Source of the DNA: Cherax quadricarinatus
Taxonomy: Eukaryota; Arthropoda; Malacostraca; Decapoda; Parastacidae
NCBI RefSeq assembly: GCF_038502225.1
Contig: NC_091352.1
Span: forward strand, 23,981,611-24,045,610
Length of the DNA stretch: 64,000 nt
Reading direction: 5' to 3'
The notes under the pieces are model-generated. The model was not told where the DNA came from. It did not search any database and saw only the letters and a program-made list of their open reading frames with translations. How positions within the stretch are numbered: position 1 is the first letter of the stretch; each line of letters begins with the position of its first letter. Of this stretch, positions 1 through 12,131 are shown in pieces. The position numbers and the translations under genes are program-made.

Positions 1-3000
1 ATAGTGGAAGGTTTTATGTATATTATAGTGGAAGGTTTTATGTATATTATAGTGGAAGGCTTTGTGTATAATATAGTGAAGGTTTTATGTATAATATAGT
101 GAAGGTTTTATGTATATTATAGTGAAGGTTTTATGTATATTATAGTGGAAGGTTTTATGTATATTATAGTGGAAGGTTTTATGTATATTATAGTGGAAGG
201 CTTTGTGTATAATATAGTGAAGGTTTTATGTATAATATAGTGAAGGTTTTATGTATATTATAGTGAAGGTTTTATGTATATTATAGTGGAAGGTTTTATG
301 TATATTATAGTGGAAGGCTTTGTGTATAATATAGTGAAGGTTTTATGTATAATATAGTGAAGGTTTTATGTATATTATAGTGAAGGTTTTATGTATATTA
401 TAGTGGAAGGTTTTATGTATATTATAGTGGAAGGTTTTTATGTATATTATAGTGGAAGGCTTTGTGTATAATATAGTGAAGGTTTTATGTATAATATAGT
501 GAAGGTTTTATGTATATTATAGTGAAGGTTTTATGTATATTATAGTGGAAGGTTTTATGTATATTATAGTGAAGGTTTTATGTATAATATAGTGAAGGTT
601 TTATGTATATTATAAGTGGAAGGTTTTATGTATAATATAGTGAAGGTTTTATGTATATTATAAGTGGAAGGTTTTATGTATAATATAGTGAAGGTTTTAT
701 GTATATTATAGTGGAAGGTTTTATGTATAATATAGTGAAGGTTTTATGTATATTATAAGTGGAAGGTTTTATGTATAATATAGTGAAGGTTTTTTGTATA
801 TTATAGTGGAAGGTTTTATGTATAATATAGTGAAGGTTTTATGTATATTATAAGTGGAAGGTTTTATGTATATTATAAGTGGAAGGTTTTATGTATAATA
901 TAGTGAAGGTTTTATGTATATTATAAGTGGAAGGTTTTTATGTATAATATAGTGAAGGTTTTATGTATAATATAGTGAAGGTTTTATGTATAATATAGTG
1001 AAGGTTTTATGTATATTATAGTGAAGGTTTTATGTATATTATAGTGGAAGGTTTTATGTATAATATAGTGAAGGTTTTATGTATAAAATAGTGAAGGTTT
1101 TATGTATATTATAGTGAAGGTTTTATGTATAATTTAGTGAAGATTTTATGTATATTATAGTGAAGGTTTTATGTATAATTTAGAGAAGGTTTTATGTATA
1201 ATTTAGTGAAGGTTTTATGTATAATATAGTGAAGGTTTTATGTATATTATAAGTGGAAGGTTTTATGTATAATATAGTGAAGGTTTTATGTATATTATAA
1301 GTGGAAGGTTTTATGTATATTATAAGTGGAAGGTTTTATGTATATTATAAGTGGAAGGTTTTATGTATATTATAGTGGAAGGTTTTATGTATAATATAGT
1401 GAAGGTTTTATGTATATTATAAGTGGAAGGTTTTATGTATAATATAGTGAAGGTTTTATGTATATTATAGTGGAAGGTTTTATGTATAATATAGTGAAGG
1501 TTTTATGTATATTATAGTGAAAGGTTTTATGTATATTATAGTAGAAGGTTTTATGTATAATATAGTGAAGGTTTTATGTATATTATAAGTGGAAGGTTTT
1601 ATGTATATTATAGTAGAAGGTTTTATGTATATTATAGTGGAAGGTTTTATGTATATTATAGTGGAAGGCTTTGTGTATAATATAGTGAAGGTTTTATGTA
1701 TAATATAGTGAAGGTTTTATGTATAATATAGTGAAGGTTTTATGTATATTATAGTGAAGGTTTTATGTATATTATAGTGGAAGGTTTTATGTATATTATA
1801 GTGGAAGGTTTTATGTATATTATAGTGGAAGGCTTTGTGTATAATATAGTGAAGGTTTTATGTATAATATAGTGAAGGTTTTATGTATATTATAGTGAAG
1901 GTTTTATGTATATTATAGTGGAAGGTTTTATGTATATTATAGTGAAGGTTTTATGTATATTATAAGTGGAAGGTTTTATGTATAATATAGTGAAGGTTTT
2001 ATGCATATTATAGTGGAAGGTTTTATGTATAATATAGTGAAGGTTTTATGTATATTATAAGTGGAAGGTTTTATGTATATTATAAGTGGAAGGTTTTATG
2101 TATAATATAGTGAAGGTTTTATGTATATTATAGTGGAAGGTTTTATGTATAATATAGTGAAGGTTTTATGTATATTATAAGTGGAAGGTTTTATGTATAT
2201 TATAAGTGGAAGGTTTTATGTATATTATAAGTGGAAGGTTTTATGTATAATATAGTGAAGGTTTTATGTATATTATAGTGGAAGATTTTATGTAAAATAT
2301 AGTGAAGGTTTTATGTATAATATAGTGAAGGTTTTATGTATATTATAGTGAAGGTTTTATGTATATTATAGTGGAAGGTTTTATGTATATTATAGTGGAA
2401 GGTTTTATGTATATTATAGTGGAAGGCTTTGTGTATAATATAGTGAAGGTTTTATGTATAATATAGTGAAGGTTTTATGTATATTATAGTGAAGGTTTTA
2501 TGTATATTATAGTGGAAGGTTTTATGTATATTATAGTGGAAGGTTTTATGTATATTATAGTGGAAGGCTTTGTGTATAATATAGTGAAGGTTTTATGTAT
2601 AATATAGTGAAGGTTTTATGTATATTATAGTGAAGGTTTTATGTATATTATAGTGGAAGGTTTTATGTATATTATAGTGGAAGGCTTTGTGTATAATATA
2701 GTGAAGGTTTTATGTATAATATAGTGAAGGTTTTATGTATATTATAGTGAAGGTTTTATGTATATTATAGTGGAAGGTTTTATGTATATTATAGTGGAAG
2801 GTTTTATGTATATTATAGTGGAAGGCTTTGTGTATAATATAGTGAAGGTTTTATGTATAATATAGTGAAGGTTTTATGTATATTATAGTGAAGGTTTTAT
2901 GTATATTATAGTGGAAGGTTTTATGTATATTATAGTGAAGGTTTTATGTATAATATAGTGAAGGTTTTATGTATATTATAAGTGGAAGGTTTTATGTATA

Positions 3001-4568
3001 ATATAGTGAAGGTTTTATGTATATTATAAGTGGAAGGTTTTATGTATAATATAGTGAAGGTTTTATGTATATTATAGTGGAAGGTTTTATGTATAATATA
3101 GTGAAGGTTTTATGTATATTATAAGTGGAAGGTTTTATGTATAATATAGTGAAGGTTTTTTGTATATTATAGTGGAAGGTTTTATGTATAATATAGTGAA
3201 GGTTTTATGTATATTATAAGTGGAAGGTTTTATGTATATTATAAGTGGAAGGTTTTATGTATAATATAGTGAAGGTTTTATGTATATTATAAGTGGAAGG
3301 TTTTATGTATAATATAGTGAAGGTTTTATGTATAATATAGTGAAGGTTTTATGTATAATATAGTGAAGGTTTTATGTATATTATAGTGAAGGTTTTATGT
3401 ATATTATAGTGGAAGGTTTTATGTATAATATAGTGAAGGTTTTATGTATAAAATAGTGAAGGTTTTATGTATATTATAGTGAAGGTTTTATGTATAATTT
3501 AGTGAAGATTTTATGTATATTATAGTGAAGGTTTTATGTATAATTTAGAGAAGGTTTTATGTATAATTTAGTGAAGGTTTTATGTATAATATAGTGAAGG
3601 TTTTATGTATATTATAAGTGGAAGGTTTTATGTATAATATAGTGAAGGTTTTATGTATATTATAAGTGGAAGGTTTTATGTATATTATAAGTGGAAGGTT
3701 TTATGTATATTATAAGTGGAAGGTTTTATGTATATTATAGTGGAAGGTTTTATGTATAATATAGTGAAGGTTTTATGTATATTATAAGTGGAAGGTTTTA
3801 TGTATAATATAGTGAAGGTTTTATGTATATTATAGTGGAAGGTTTTATGTATAATATAGTGAAGGTTTTATGTATATTATAGTGAAAGGTTTTATGTATA
3901 TTATAGTAGAAGGTTTTATGTATAATATAGTGAAGGTTTTATGTATATTATAAGTGGAAGGTTTTATGTATATTATAGTAGAAGGTTTTATGTATAATAT
4001 AGTGAAGGTTTTATGTATATTATAGTGAAGGTTTTATGTATATTATAGTGAAGGTTTTATGTATATTATAGTGGAAGGTTTTATGTATAATATAGTGAAG
4101 GTTTTATGTATATTATAAGTGGAAGGTTTTATGTATATTATAAGTGGAAGGTTTTATGTATATAATAAGTGGAAGGTTTTATGTATATTATAAGTGGAAG
4201 GTTTTATGTATAATTTAGTGAAGGTTTTATGTATAATATAGTGAAGGTTTTATGTATAATTTAGTGAAGGTTTTATGTATATTATAGTGAAGGTTTTATG
4301 TATATTATAGTGAAGGTTTTATGTATAATATAGTGAAGGTTTTATGTATAATTTAGTGAAGGTTTTATGTATATTATAGTGAAGCTTTTATGTATATTAT
4401 AGTGAAGGTTTTATGTATAATTTAGTGAAGGTTTTATGTATAATTTAGTGAAGGTTTTATGTATATTGTAGTGAAGTTTTAATGTATAATTTCGTGAAGG
4501 TTTTATGTATAATTTAGTGAAGGTTTTATGTGTAATTTAGTGAAGGTTTTATGTATAATTTAGTGAAA
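1..4568. repeat. 23-bp AT-rich minisatellite array
   Basis: About 195 head-to-tail copies of a roughly 23-bp unit with core GTGAAGGTTTTATGTATA. Variants differ by GG for G after AGT, by an extra A (ATAAGTGG), and by a GGCTTTGTG type that marks a higher-order pattern (C at 60, 201, 318, 460). The array is already in progress at base 1, so its full length is unknown. Positions 1 to about 1630 recur at about 2368-3995 with an offset of 2365-2367 bp. Units become more divergent after about 4200, with TAATTTAG variants. No coding capacity is apparent. Confidence 0.97.
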
Positions 4569-4647
4569 ACTTAAACTAATAAACTGACGAAAATTAACCA
4601 AACTATTTTTTTCTAACTTTTTGCAACAGTCATCTAAAGAGAGAGAG

Positions 4648-6375
4648 GATATACCTTCTACTATCCCTTAGAGGAAGGGATACACCTTCTATCATACCTT
4701 AGAGGAAGGGATACACCTTCTATCATACCTTAGAGGAAGGGATACACCTTCTATCATACCTTAGAGGAAGGGATACACCTTCTATCATACCTTAGAGGAA
4801 GGGATACACCTTCTATCATACCTTAGAGGAAGGGATACACCTTCTATCATACCTTAGAGGAAGGGATACACCTTCTATCATACCTTAGAGGAAGGGATAC
4901 ACCTTCTATCATACCTTAGAGGAAGGGATACACCTTCTATCATACGTTAGAGGAAGGGATACACCTTCTATCATACCTTAGAGGAAGGGATACACCTTCT
5001 ATCATACCTTAGAGGAAGGGATACACCTTCTATCATACCTTAGAGGAAGGGATACACCTTCTATCATACCTTAGAGGAAGGGATACACCTTCTATCATAC
5101 GTTAGAGGAAGGGATACACCTTCTATCATACCTTAGAGGAAGGGATACACCTTCTATCATACCTTAGAGGAAGGGATACACCTTCTATCATACGTTAGAG
5201 GAAGGGATACACCTTCTATCATACCTTAGAGGAAGGGATACACCTTCTATCATAACTTAGAGGAAGGGATACACCTTCTATCATACCTTAGAGGAAGGGA
5301 TACACCTTCTATCATAACTTAGAGGAAGGGATACACCTTCTATCATAACTTAGAGGAAGGGATACACCTTCTATCATACCTTAGAGGAAGGGATACACCT
5401 TCTATCATAACTTAGACGAAGGGATACACCTTCTATCATACGTTAGAGGAAGGGATACACCTTCTATCATACCTTAGAGGTAAGCTTACACCTTCTATCA
5501 TACCTTAGAGGAAGGGATACACCTTCTATTATACCTTAGAGGAAGGGATACACCTTCTATCATACCTTAGAGGTAAGCATACACCTTCTATCATACCTTA
5601 GATGTAGGGATACACCTTCTGTCATGCCTTAGATGTATGGACACACCTTCTGTCATACCTTAGATGTAGGGATACACCTCCTACCATCCATTAGAGGTAG
5701 GGATGCACCTTATATCATACCTTAGAGGTAGGGATAAACCTTCTATCATACCTTAGAGGTAGGGATACACCTCCTACCATCCATTAGAGGTAGGCATATA
5801 CCTCCTACCATTCATTAGAGGAAGGGATACACCTTCTATCATACCTTAGAGGTAGGGATACACCTTATTACAATCCATTAGAGGTAGGGATAAACCTCCT
5901 ACCATCCATTAGAGGAAGGGATACACCTTCTACCATCTCTTAGATGTAAGGATACACCTTCAATCATCCATTAGAAGAAGGGATACACTTCTATCATACT
6001 TTTGAGGTAGGGATACACCTTCTATCATACCTTAGAGGTAGGGATACACCTTCTATCATACCTTAAAAACAGGGATACACCTTCTATCATACCTTAAAGG
6101 TAGGGATACACCTCCTACCATCCATTAGATGTAGGCATACACCCCCTACTATCCATTAGAGTAATAGATACACCTTTTATCATACCTTAGAGGTAGGGAT
6201 ACACCTTGTATCCTACCTTAGAGGTAGGGATACACCTCCTACAATCCATTAGAGGTAGGGATGAACCTTCTATCATACCTTAGAGGTAGGGATACTCCTT
6301 TAATCATACCTTAGAGGTAGGGATACACCTCCTACCATCCATTAGAGGAAGGGATACACCTTCTATCAAACCTTG
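4648..6375. repeat. 31-bp minisatellite array
   Basis: About 55 copies of a 31-bp unit containing TTAGAGGAAGGGATACACC followed by TTCTATCATA. Copies from 4670 to about 5470 are almost identical. From about 5470 to 6375 they drift (GGTAGGGATA, CTCCTACCATCCA variants), the usual picture of older edge repeats beside a homogenised core. A 79-bp non-repetitive link (4569-4647) separates it from the 23-bp array. Confidence 0.96.
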
Positions 6376-6410
6376 ATAATTGTCAGAATCTTGTATACAG
6401 GGTGGATGAT

Positions 6411-6480
6411 GTGTGCATGTGTGTGTGTGTGTGTGTGCTCACCTTATTGTGGTTGCAGGGGTCGATTCATAGCTCTTGTG
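6411..6480 (-). mobile_element. LINE 3' terminus fragment with (AC)n tail
   Basis: A short (GT)n run is followed by CTCACC, then GTTGCAGGGGTCGATTCA. The same order, (GT)n then ACCT then a GCAGGGGT block, occurs at 9711-9840 and 14732-14860, where it leads into the C-terminus of a LINE on the minus strand. On the LINE sense strand this is the extreme 3' end followed by an (AC)n tail. Here only about 45 bp of LINE remains before a second GT-rich run at 6478. Confidence 0.7.
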
Positions 6481-6785
6481 TGTGTGCGTGTGTGTATAAT
6501 CGTCAAATTCGGTCACACATCCACCGGGTCTTCGTCAAGGTTACTTAATGATCACGCTGGAGCTGAAGAATTCTCTCCTAACATCATCGTCTGCCCTGTC
6601 AGTTGCTCTGTGTATGTCGTGACTAGTTATCGTGTTTCCAGGTCCTGAAGACTTTTAGCACTGGAGTTAAGACTCACTGGATTCCTCCGCCGTTTCTGCA
6701 GTTTAATTAGTCGCTTTTTATGTCTGGTCCAGCATATTATAAGGTGAGAATGCTATATGTTGTACACAGGGCCCAGAATGACTCT
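6481..6785. other. Unassigned spacer
   Basis: It begins with a short GT-rich run and continues as mixed sequence. I see no protein similarity, repeat period or RNA gene. A 91-codon open frame across 6373-6648 consists largely of GT-repeat and spacer translation and has no recognisable domain. Confidence 0.5.
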
Positions 6786-6823
6786 GTGAAGACGATGTAA
6801 TCAGTCCATTACATCGTCTTCAC
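6786..6823. repeat. Perfect 16-bp inverted repeat (hairpin)
   Basis: GTGAAGACGATGTAAT at 6786-6801 and its exact reverse complement at 6808-6823 are separated by a 6-nt loop. It lies 35 bp upstream of the hammerhead-like motif, so both may belong to the same short retroelement remnant. The stem is perfect, which argues for recent origin or selection for structure. Confidence 0.85.
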
Positions 6824-6840
6824 ATCTTCACTCTTTCTGC

Positions 6841-6906
6841 CAGCTTTTCTGTACTCGACTGAAGAAGTCTACCGTGTAGGCGAAACGTTTCGGGATAAAG
6901 ATGCCT
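6841..6906 (+). ncRNA. Hammerhead-ribozyme-like motif
   Basis: Core boxes appear in the correct order. CTGAAGA (6859-6865) fits the CUGANGA box. It is followed by one extra A, then stem II GTCTAC/GTAGGC (6867-6872 with 6876-6881), then GAAA (6882-6885), then CGTT and TCG. CGA just before the first box pairs with TCG just after the predicted cleavage site (6889/6890), giving the base of stem I. Stem III would be only AC/GU, so any activity would probably need a dimer. Compared with the motif at 32996-33026, both stems are preserved with different bases. The extra A departs from the textbook consensus; activity is untested. Confidence 0.55.
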
Positions 6907-6913
6907 AACTATT

Positions 6914-9427
6914 TCACATGGCAAACCTTTGTACTTTCTCTAATTTCTTGACGTGCTTGATCAAGTGCGGGTTCCAAACAGGTGCTGCATACTCCAGTAT
7001 GGGCCTGACGTACATGGTGTACAGTGTCTTGAACGATTCCTTACTAAGGTATCGGAACGATGTTCTCAGGTTTGCCAGGCGCCCATATGCTGAAGCAGTT
7101 ATCTGGTTGATGTGTGCTTCAGGAGACATGCTCGGTGTTATACTCACCCCAAGATCTTTTTCCTTGAGCTAGGTTTGAAGTCTTTGGCCACCTAGCCTAT
7201 ACTCCGTCTGCGGTCTTCTGTGCCCTTCTCTGATCTTCATGACTTTGCATTTGCCGGGGTTAAATTCGAGAAGCCAGTTGCTGGACCAGGTGTCCAGTCT
7301 GTCCAGGTCTCTTTGAAGTCCTGCCTGATGCTCTTCTGATTTAATCCTCCTCATTAACTTCACATCGTCTGCGAACAGGGACACTTATGAGTCTAACCCT
7401 TTAACCCTTTCATCATGTCGTTCACATATACCAAAAATAGCACTGGTCCTAGGACCGACCCCTGTGGGACCCCGCTCGTCACAGGTGCCCACTGTGATAC
7501 CTCATTACGTACCATGACTCGTTGTTGCCTCCCTGTCAGGTATTCTCTGATCCATTGCAGTGCCCTTCCTGTTAAATGTGCCTGATCCTCTAGCTTCTGC
7601 ACTAATCTCTTGTGAGGAACTGTGTCAAAGGCCTTCTTGCAGTCTAAGAAGAGGCAATCAACCCACCCCTCTCTCTCTCGTGTCTTACTTCTGTTTCTTT
7701 ATCATAAAACTCCAGAAGATTTGTGACACAGGATTTGCCTTCCAGGAATCCGTGCTGGTTGGCGTTCATATTCTTGTTCCGTTCCAGGTGCTCCACCACT
7801 CTCCTCCTGAAAATCTTCTCCATAACTTTGCGTACTATACACGTCAGTGAAACAGGTCTATAGTTTAGTGCCTCTTTTCTGTCTCCTTTTTTAAAAATAG
7901 GAACTACATTTGCCGTCTTCCATACCTCAGGTAGTTGCCCAGTTTCCAGGGATGTGTTGAAGATTGTGGTAAGTGGCACACACAGCATATCTACTCCCTC
8001 TCTAAGGACCCAAGGGGAAATGTTGTCCGGTCCCATTGCCTTTGAGGTATCGATGTCCCTTAGCAGCTTCTTCACCTCCTCCTCATTTGTATGTATGTCA
8101 TCCAACACTTGTTGGTATATTCCTTGTTGGTGTCCCCTCTGTTCTGTCCCCTCAGAGGTTTTCCTGTCTCCACTGTAAATACTTCCTTAAATCTCATATT
8201 GAGCTCCTCACATACCTCTTGATCGTTTCTTGTGAGTTCCCCACCTTCTTTCCTCAGCCTTATCACCTGGTCTTCGACTGTTGTCTTCCTCCTAATGTGG
8301 CTATACAGCAGTTTTGGGTCAGACTTGACTTTCGATGCTATGTCGTTTTCGTACTGTCGCTGGGCCTCCCTCCTTACCAGTGCATACTCATTCCTTATTT
8401 TCCAGGGTCCTTTGCCTCTTGTACCTTTTCCATTCTCTGTTGCACTTAGTTTTTTGCCTCCCTACACCTTCGGGTAATCCAAGGACTCACTTTGGTCTTC
8501 CTATTATTTCTATTTCCCTTGGGAACAAACATTTCCTCTGCCTCCTTGCGCTTTGTTGTTACATATTCCAACATCTCGTTTACGGATTTTCCTGCCAGTT
8601 CTTTGTCCCACTGAACCTCCTGCAGGAAGTTCCTCATACCTGTGTAGTCCCCCCTTTTTTAGTTTGGCTTTTCCCATTCAATTCCTGTTACCTTCTCCAC
8701 TTGTAACTCTACTATTTAATCAAAACTCAGAACCATGTGATCGCTAGCTCCAAGGGGCCTCTCGTAAGTGATGTCCTCAATGTCTGAACTGCTCAGGGTG
8801 AACACAGGGTCCAGTCTTGCTGGTTCATCCTCCCCTCTCTCTCTGGTAGTGTCCCTGACATGTTGACGCATGAGGTTTTCAAGTACCACATCCATCACCT
8901 TGGTTCTCCATGTTTCGGGGCCCCCATGTGACTCCAGGTTTTCCCAGTCGATCTCCCTGTGGTTGAAATCGTCCATTACCAGTAACTTTGTTCTGCTCGA
9001 GTGAGCTCTTCTTGCCACTTCAGCCAGTGTGTCCACCATTGCTCTGTTGTTTTCTTCGTACTCCTCTCTTGGCCTCCTGCAGTTCTGTGGTCGGTTATAC
9101 ATCACTCCAATGACTGCTTTATGTTCTCCAGACTGAATTGTATCTTCTGTAGTCTCTTTCTCCAATCACGTCCATGCCTTCCATTTCCTCAAATTCCCAT
9201 CGGTTTTTTATGAGCAGTGCAACCCCTCCTCCCCCTCTACTCCTATCTTTCCTCAGGATCTGATATCCCGGTGGGAATATTGCGTCTGTTATTGTCTCAG
9301 TGAGTTTCGTTTCTGTGACTGCTATGATGTCTGGGGATTTCTCGCTGATTCTTTCGTGCCACTCCTCATATTTATTCCTTATTCCGTCTGCTTTTGTGCA
9401 CCATACCTTCAGCTTCTTTTCTATCAC
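6914..9427 (-). pseudogene. Decayed LINE ORF2 (endonuclease-reverse transcriptase), copy 1
   Basis: Read on the minus strand, overlapping fragments in different frames give an APE-type endonuclease (9427-9119: ADGIRNKYEEWHERI, AVTETKL; then 9165-8716 with DDFNHREIDWE and ending SDHMVLSFD). A linker follows (8637-8072), then reverse transcriptase (8108-7169: [42 protein letters not shown], then MSLFADDVKLM with FADD). A C-terminal thumb region ends at 6914 (LYTMYVRPILEYAAPVWNP). The protein would nick a target and copy its own RNA. Frameshifts and stops break it at least six times, so it is dead. The 3' end is lost after QRFAM. Family: CR1/L2/jockey-type non-LTR element; I cannot choose between these clades by eye. 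Confidence 0.9.
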
Positions 9428-9811
<384 letters not shown>

Positions 9812-9952
9812 ACCTGTATGTGGTTGTAGGGGTTAAATCACAGTTGCTGGCCCCTCCTCTTCCCTAATTACTAGGTCATACCTTATCATACCTTTTCTTA
9901 AGGCTATGTATGTATCCTGCCTTCACTACTTCACTCTCCAGATTCTTCCACT

Positions 9953-10112
9953 TCACCAACCCCTCCTCAGCCCTCTGGATAAAGGTTTTGGTAATCCCGC
10001 ACCTCCTCCTAATTTCCAGACTACGAATTCTCTGCATTATATTCACACCACACATTACACCCAGACATGACATCTCCACTGCCTTCAGCTTTCTCCTTGT
10101 TGCAACATTCTC
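9953..10112 (-). mobile_element. RTE-clade LINE fragment embedded in LINE copy 2
   Basis: The minus-strand translation MCGVNIMQRIRSLEIRRRCG, followed by ITKTFIQRAEEGLVKW, is the C-terminal region typical of arthropod RTE elements, not of the surrounding LINE. An open frame (10136-9876) runs through it and re-enters the host LINE C-terminus as LESEVVKAGYIHSLKKRYDK. The junction at the KW codons is a point of local similarity between the two families. Most simply explained by template switching or by insertion plus deletion. Confidence 0.7.
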
Positions 10113-10287
10113 CTTTTTGAAAAATTGAGAGTGCATTTGCTGTCCTCCATACCTCAGGGAGCTGCCCTGTTTCGATTGATTTGTTGAAGATTGTTGTTAG
10201 TGTTACAGAGTGCCTCTGCTCCTTATCCCAGGATCACTGGAGGGATGTTATCTGGCCTTATTGCCTTTGAGGTATTTAGTTCACTTA

Positions 10288-10440
10288 TCCCGGATCAGCC
10301 AGGCTGTGTTTCGTACGCTGTAATACGTGCGGCCAGCAGTAACAGCCTCGTTGATCAGGCCCTGATCCACTGGGAGGCCTGGTCGTGGACCGGGCCCCAG
10401 GGGCATTGATACCCGGAATGCCTTCCAGGTAGACTCCAGG
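10288..10440. mobile_element. 153-bp dispersed repeat inserted in LINE copy 2
   Basis: The LINE runs TTTGAGGTAT...CACTTA up to 10287 and resumes as TAGCAGCCTCCTCACC at 10441, as in copy 1 (8042-8080). The insert holds GATCAGGCCCTGATCCACTG and GTCGTGGACCGGGCC, a GC-rich block I recognise as a high-copy repeat in decapod sequence. Its antisense frame gives INAPGARSTTRPP. No tail or clear target duplication is visible, so its class is undetermined. Confidence 0.6.
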
Positions 10441-10726
10441 TAGCAGCCTCCTCACCTCTCCCTCGGTTGTATGTATTGTGTCTAGAACTTGGTGTACACC
10501 ACCCTTCAATGTTTCAGAAGTCATTTCTGTCTCCACTGTGAATACTTCTTTAAATCTCACTTTGAGCTACTCACATACTTCTCGGTCATTTCATGCGATC
10601 TCGCCTCCTTCTTTCCTCAGCCTGATACCTGGTCCTTGACTGTTGTTTTCCTCCGGCTTTGGGCCGGTCTTGGCTTTCGCTGCTATGTCATTTTCATATT
10701 GTTGTTGGGCCTCCCTTCTTACCTGT

Positions 10727-11424
10727 TGTGGAAAATTGCATTTATCTGACTGTATCATTATATACATAACAATAAATGAAAAGATAATTATTATTTATCA
10801 GTTAGACATGTAGGAATTTGGGATACCTAGGTCGCAAAAATGTCCCCCTTCGATACCTACCACTGTCATATCCACAAGTTGCTCTGGACCTATTAATTAA
10901 ATGAAATATACATACACCAGGAATACTGGTAAATATATAAATTTGTGGACTGTATATTAAAAATAATAAATGGTTATATATATACACAATTACATAACAG
11001 AAGGAAAATATATCTTAATATCACCACCAATTTGACTGGATATTAAGTTGTATCATACTCAGAAAAACCTCACTAACTAAATTTATGAAAACACTGGCCA
11101 GAATTATACACAAATCTAGAGAGCTCATCTGAGGTTCCTGGAGCTGTCTTGTCCAGTCGTCTGATATCTCAAGTTATGCAGGAATGCATGTCCAACAATT
11201 TCGCCTCCTATTTGAGAGGTGTCAGCCCAATTTTAACCTTTAGAGCACGAAAATTCCTTCTCATTACACTAACGTTGTATCCAATTCAAAACCAAGATGG
11301 CGAGTCTCCTGCCCAGATGCAGGCTTTCCGTTTTCTATGGCATAAATATTATTAAATAAAGTATGGCCCATCTATTTACATATAAATACTGAATTTCTGA
11401 AAAATATATACAGCATTTTCCACA
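10727..11424 (-). repeat. BEL/Pao 3' LTR, full length (698 bp)
   Basis: Its left limit is the TGTGGAAAA next to the target duplication and its right limit is TTTTCCACA followed by CTGCGGCCGGCC. The right 307 bp match 12132-12438 closely, from GAGAGCT through CACAC. The left 390 bp are AT-rich and have no partner because the other LTR is truncated. Confidence 0.85.
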
Positions 11425-11456
11425 CTGCGGCCGGCCAGAGTTCGTTGCTAAACGAT

Positions 11457-12129
11457 TCAAATTACTCCTTCCTTTAGGAGACGATTCCAGCCAGTTCTGG
11501 CTTGAGTGGCTGTTCTCCTAGTAGGTCTTACTACGATTTCATCTTCCGGCATCACTTGGTCTGCGTTATCTTCCATATCACTCGTGTCACTTTCCCTCAG
11601 ATTTTCATTTACGTTTGATTGAACACCTAATTCCAAGGGAATCAATTTATTAATTGTGTGTAAACTTTCCTGGCCACGACACAACACTTTGACATTCCTG
11701 ACAACACCTTGTGCATCTGGGTACAATGTCAATACTTTGCCCAGAGGCCACAATGTTTGATGTTGTTCAGTGTCAATTAACACAATGTCACCTGGTTGAA
11801 TGGTCTGTGGATTTACTGCCTCTGTCGCACCATAAAAGTGTTTACGTAGTGTAAGAAGATATTCCTTATGCCACACATTAGACCTATGATCAATTACTTT
11901 ATTTAACATTTTAAATTTATTACACAACACTGCCGCATCATTGTAATCTTCATCACTTTCTTCCGGATTATCTCTATAGACAGGGGCAGCTTCCAATTTC
12001 CTTCCACATATTAGGTGAGAAGGTGTTAATACATCTGCATCAGTTGTATCACTCATGTACGAGAGAGGCCTATTATTTATACGATTTTCTGCCTCCACTA
12101 ACACTGCACGGAATTCTTCCAAATTAATT
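11457..12129 (-). pseudogene. BEL/Pao integrase C-terminal region (truncated)
   Basis: About 221 codons are open on the minus strand. AENRINNRPLSYMSD and LTPSHLICGRKL are the conserved end of the BEL/Pao integrase core. KEYLLTLRKHF and QPGDIVLIDTE, LWPLGKVLTLYPD form the basic C-terminal module (DUF5641 type) that ends these pol proteins. The catalytic core upstream is absent because the frame runs directly into the truncated 5' LTR at 12130. There is no ATG at its beginning; the frame is open from the junction. Identification is firm from the motif order. Confidence 0.88.
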
Positions 12130-12131
12130 CT

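Noticed and set aside
4648..6375. CRISPR-like array because of regular 31-bp periodicity
   Set aside because: The whole period is repeat with no unique spacers, the surroundings are eukaryotic transposons, and there are no cas genes.
4648..6375. Telomeric repeat, since units contain CCTTAG
   Set aside because: The arthropod telomere unit TTAGG is not tandemly repeated here; the word is part of a longer 31-bp unit.
6373..6648. 91-codon frame with CVCVCV
   Set aside because: It arises from the GT-rich LINE tail and spacer; no conserved content.
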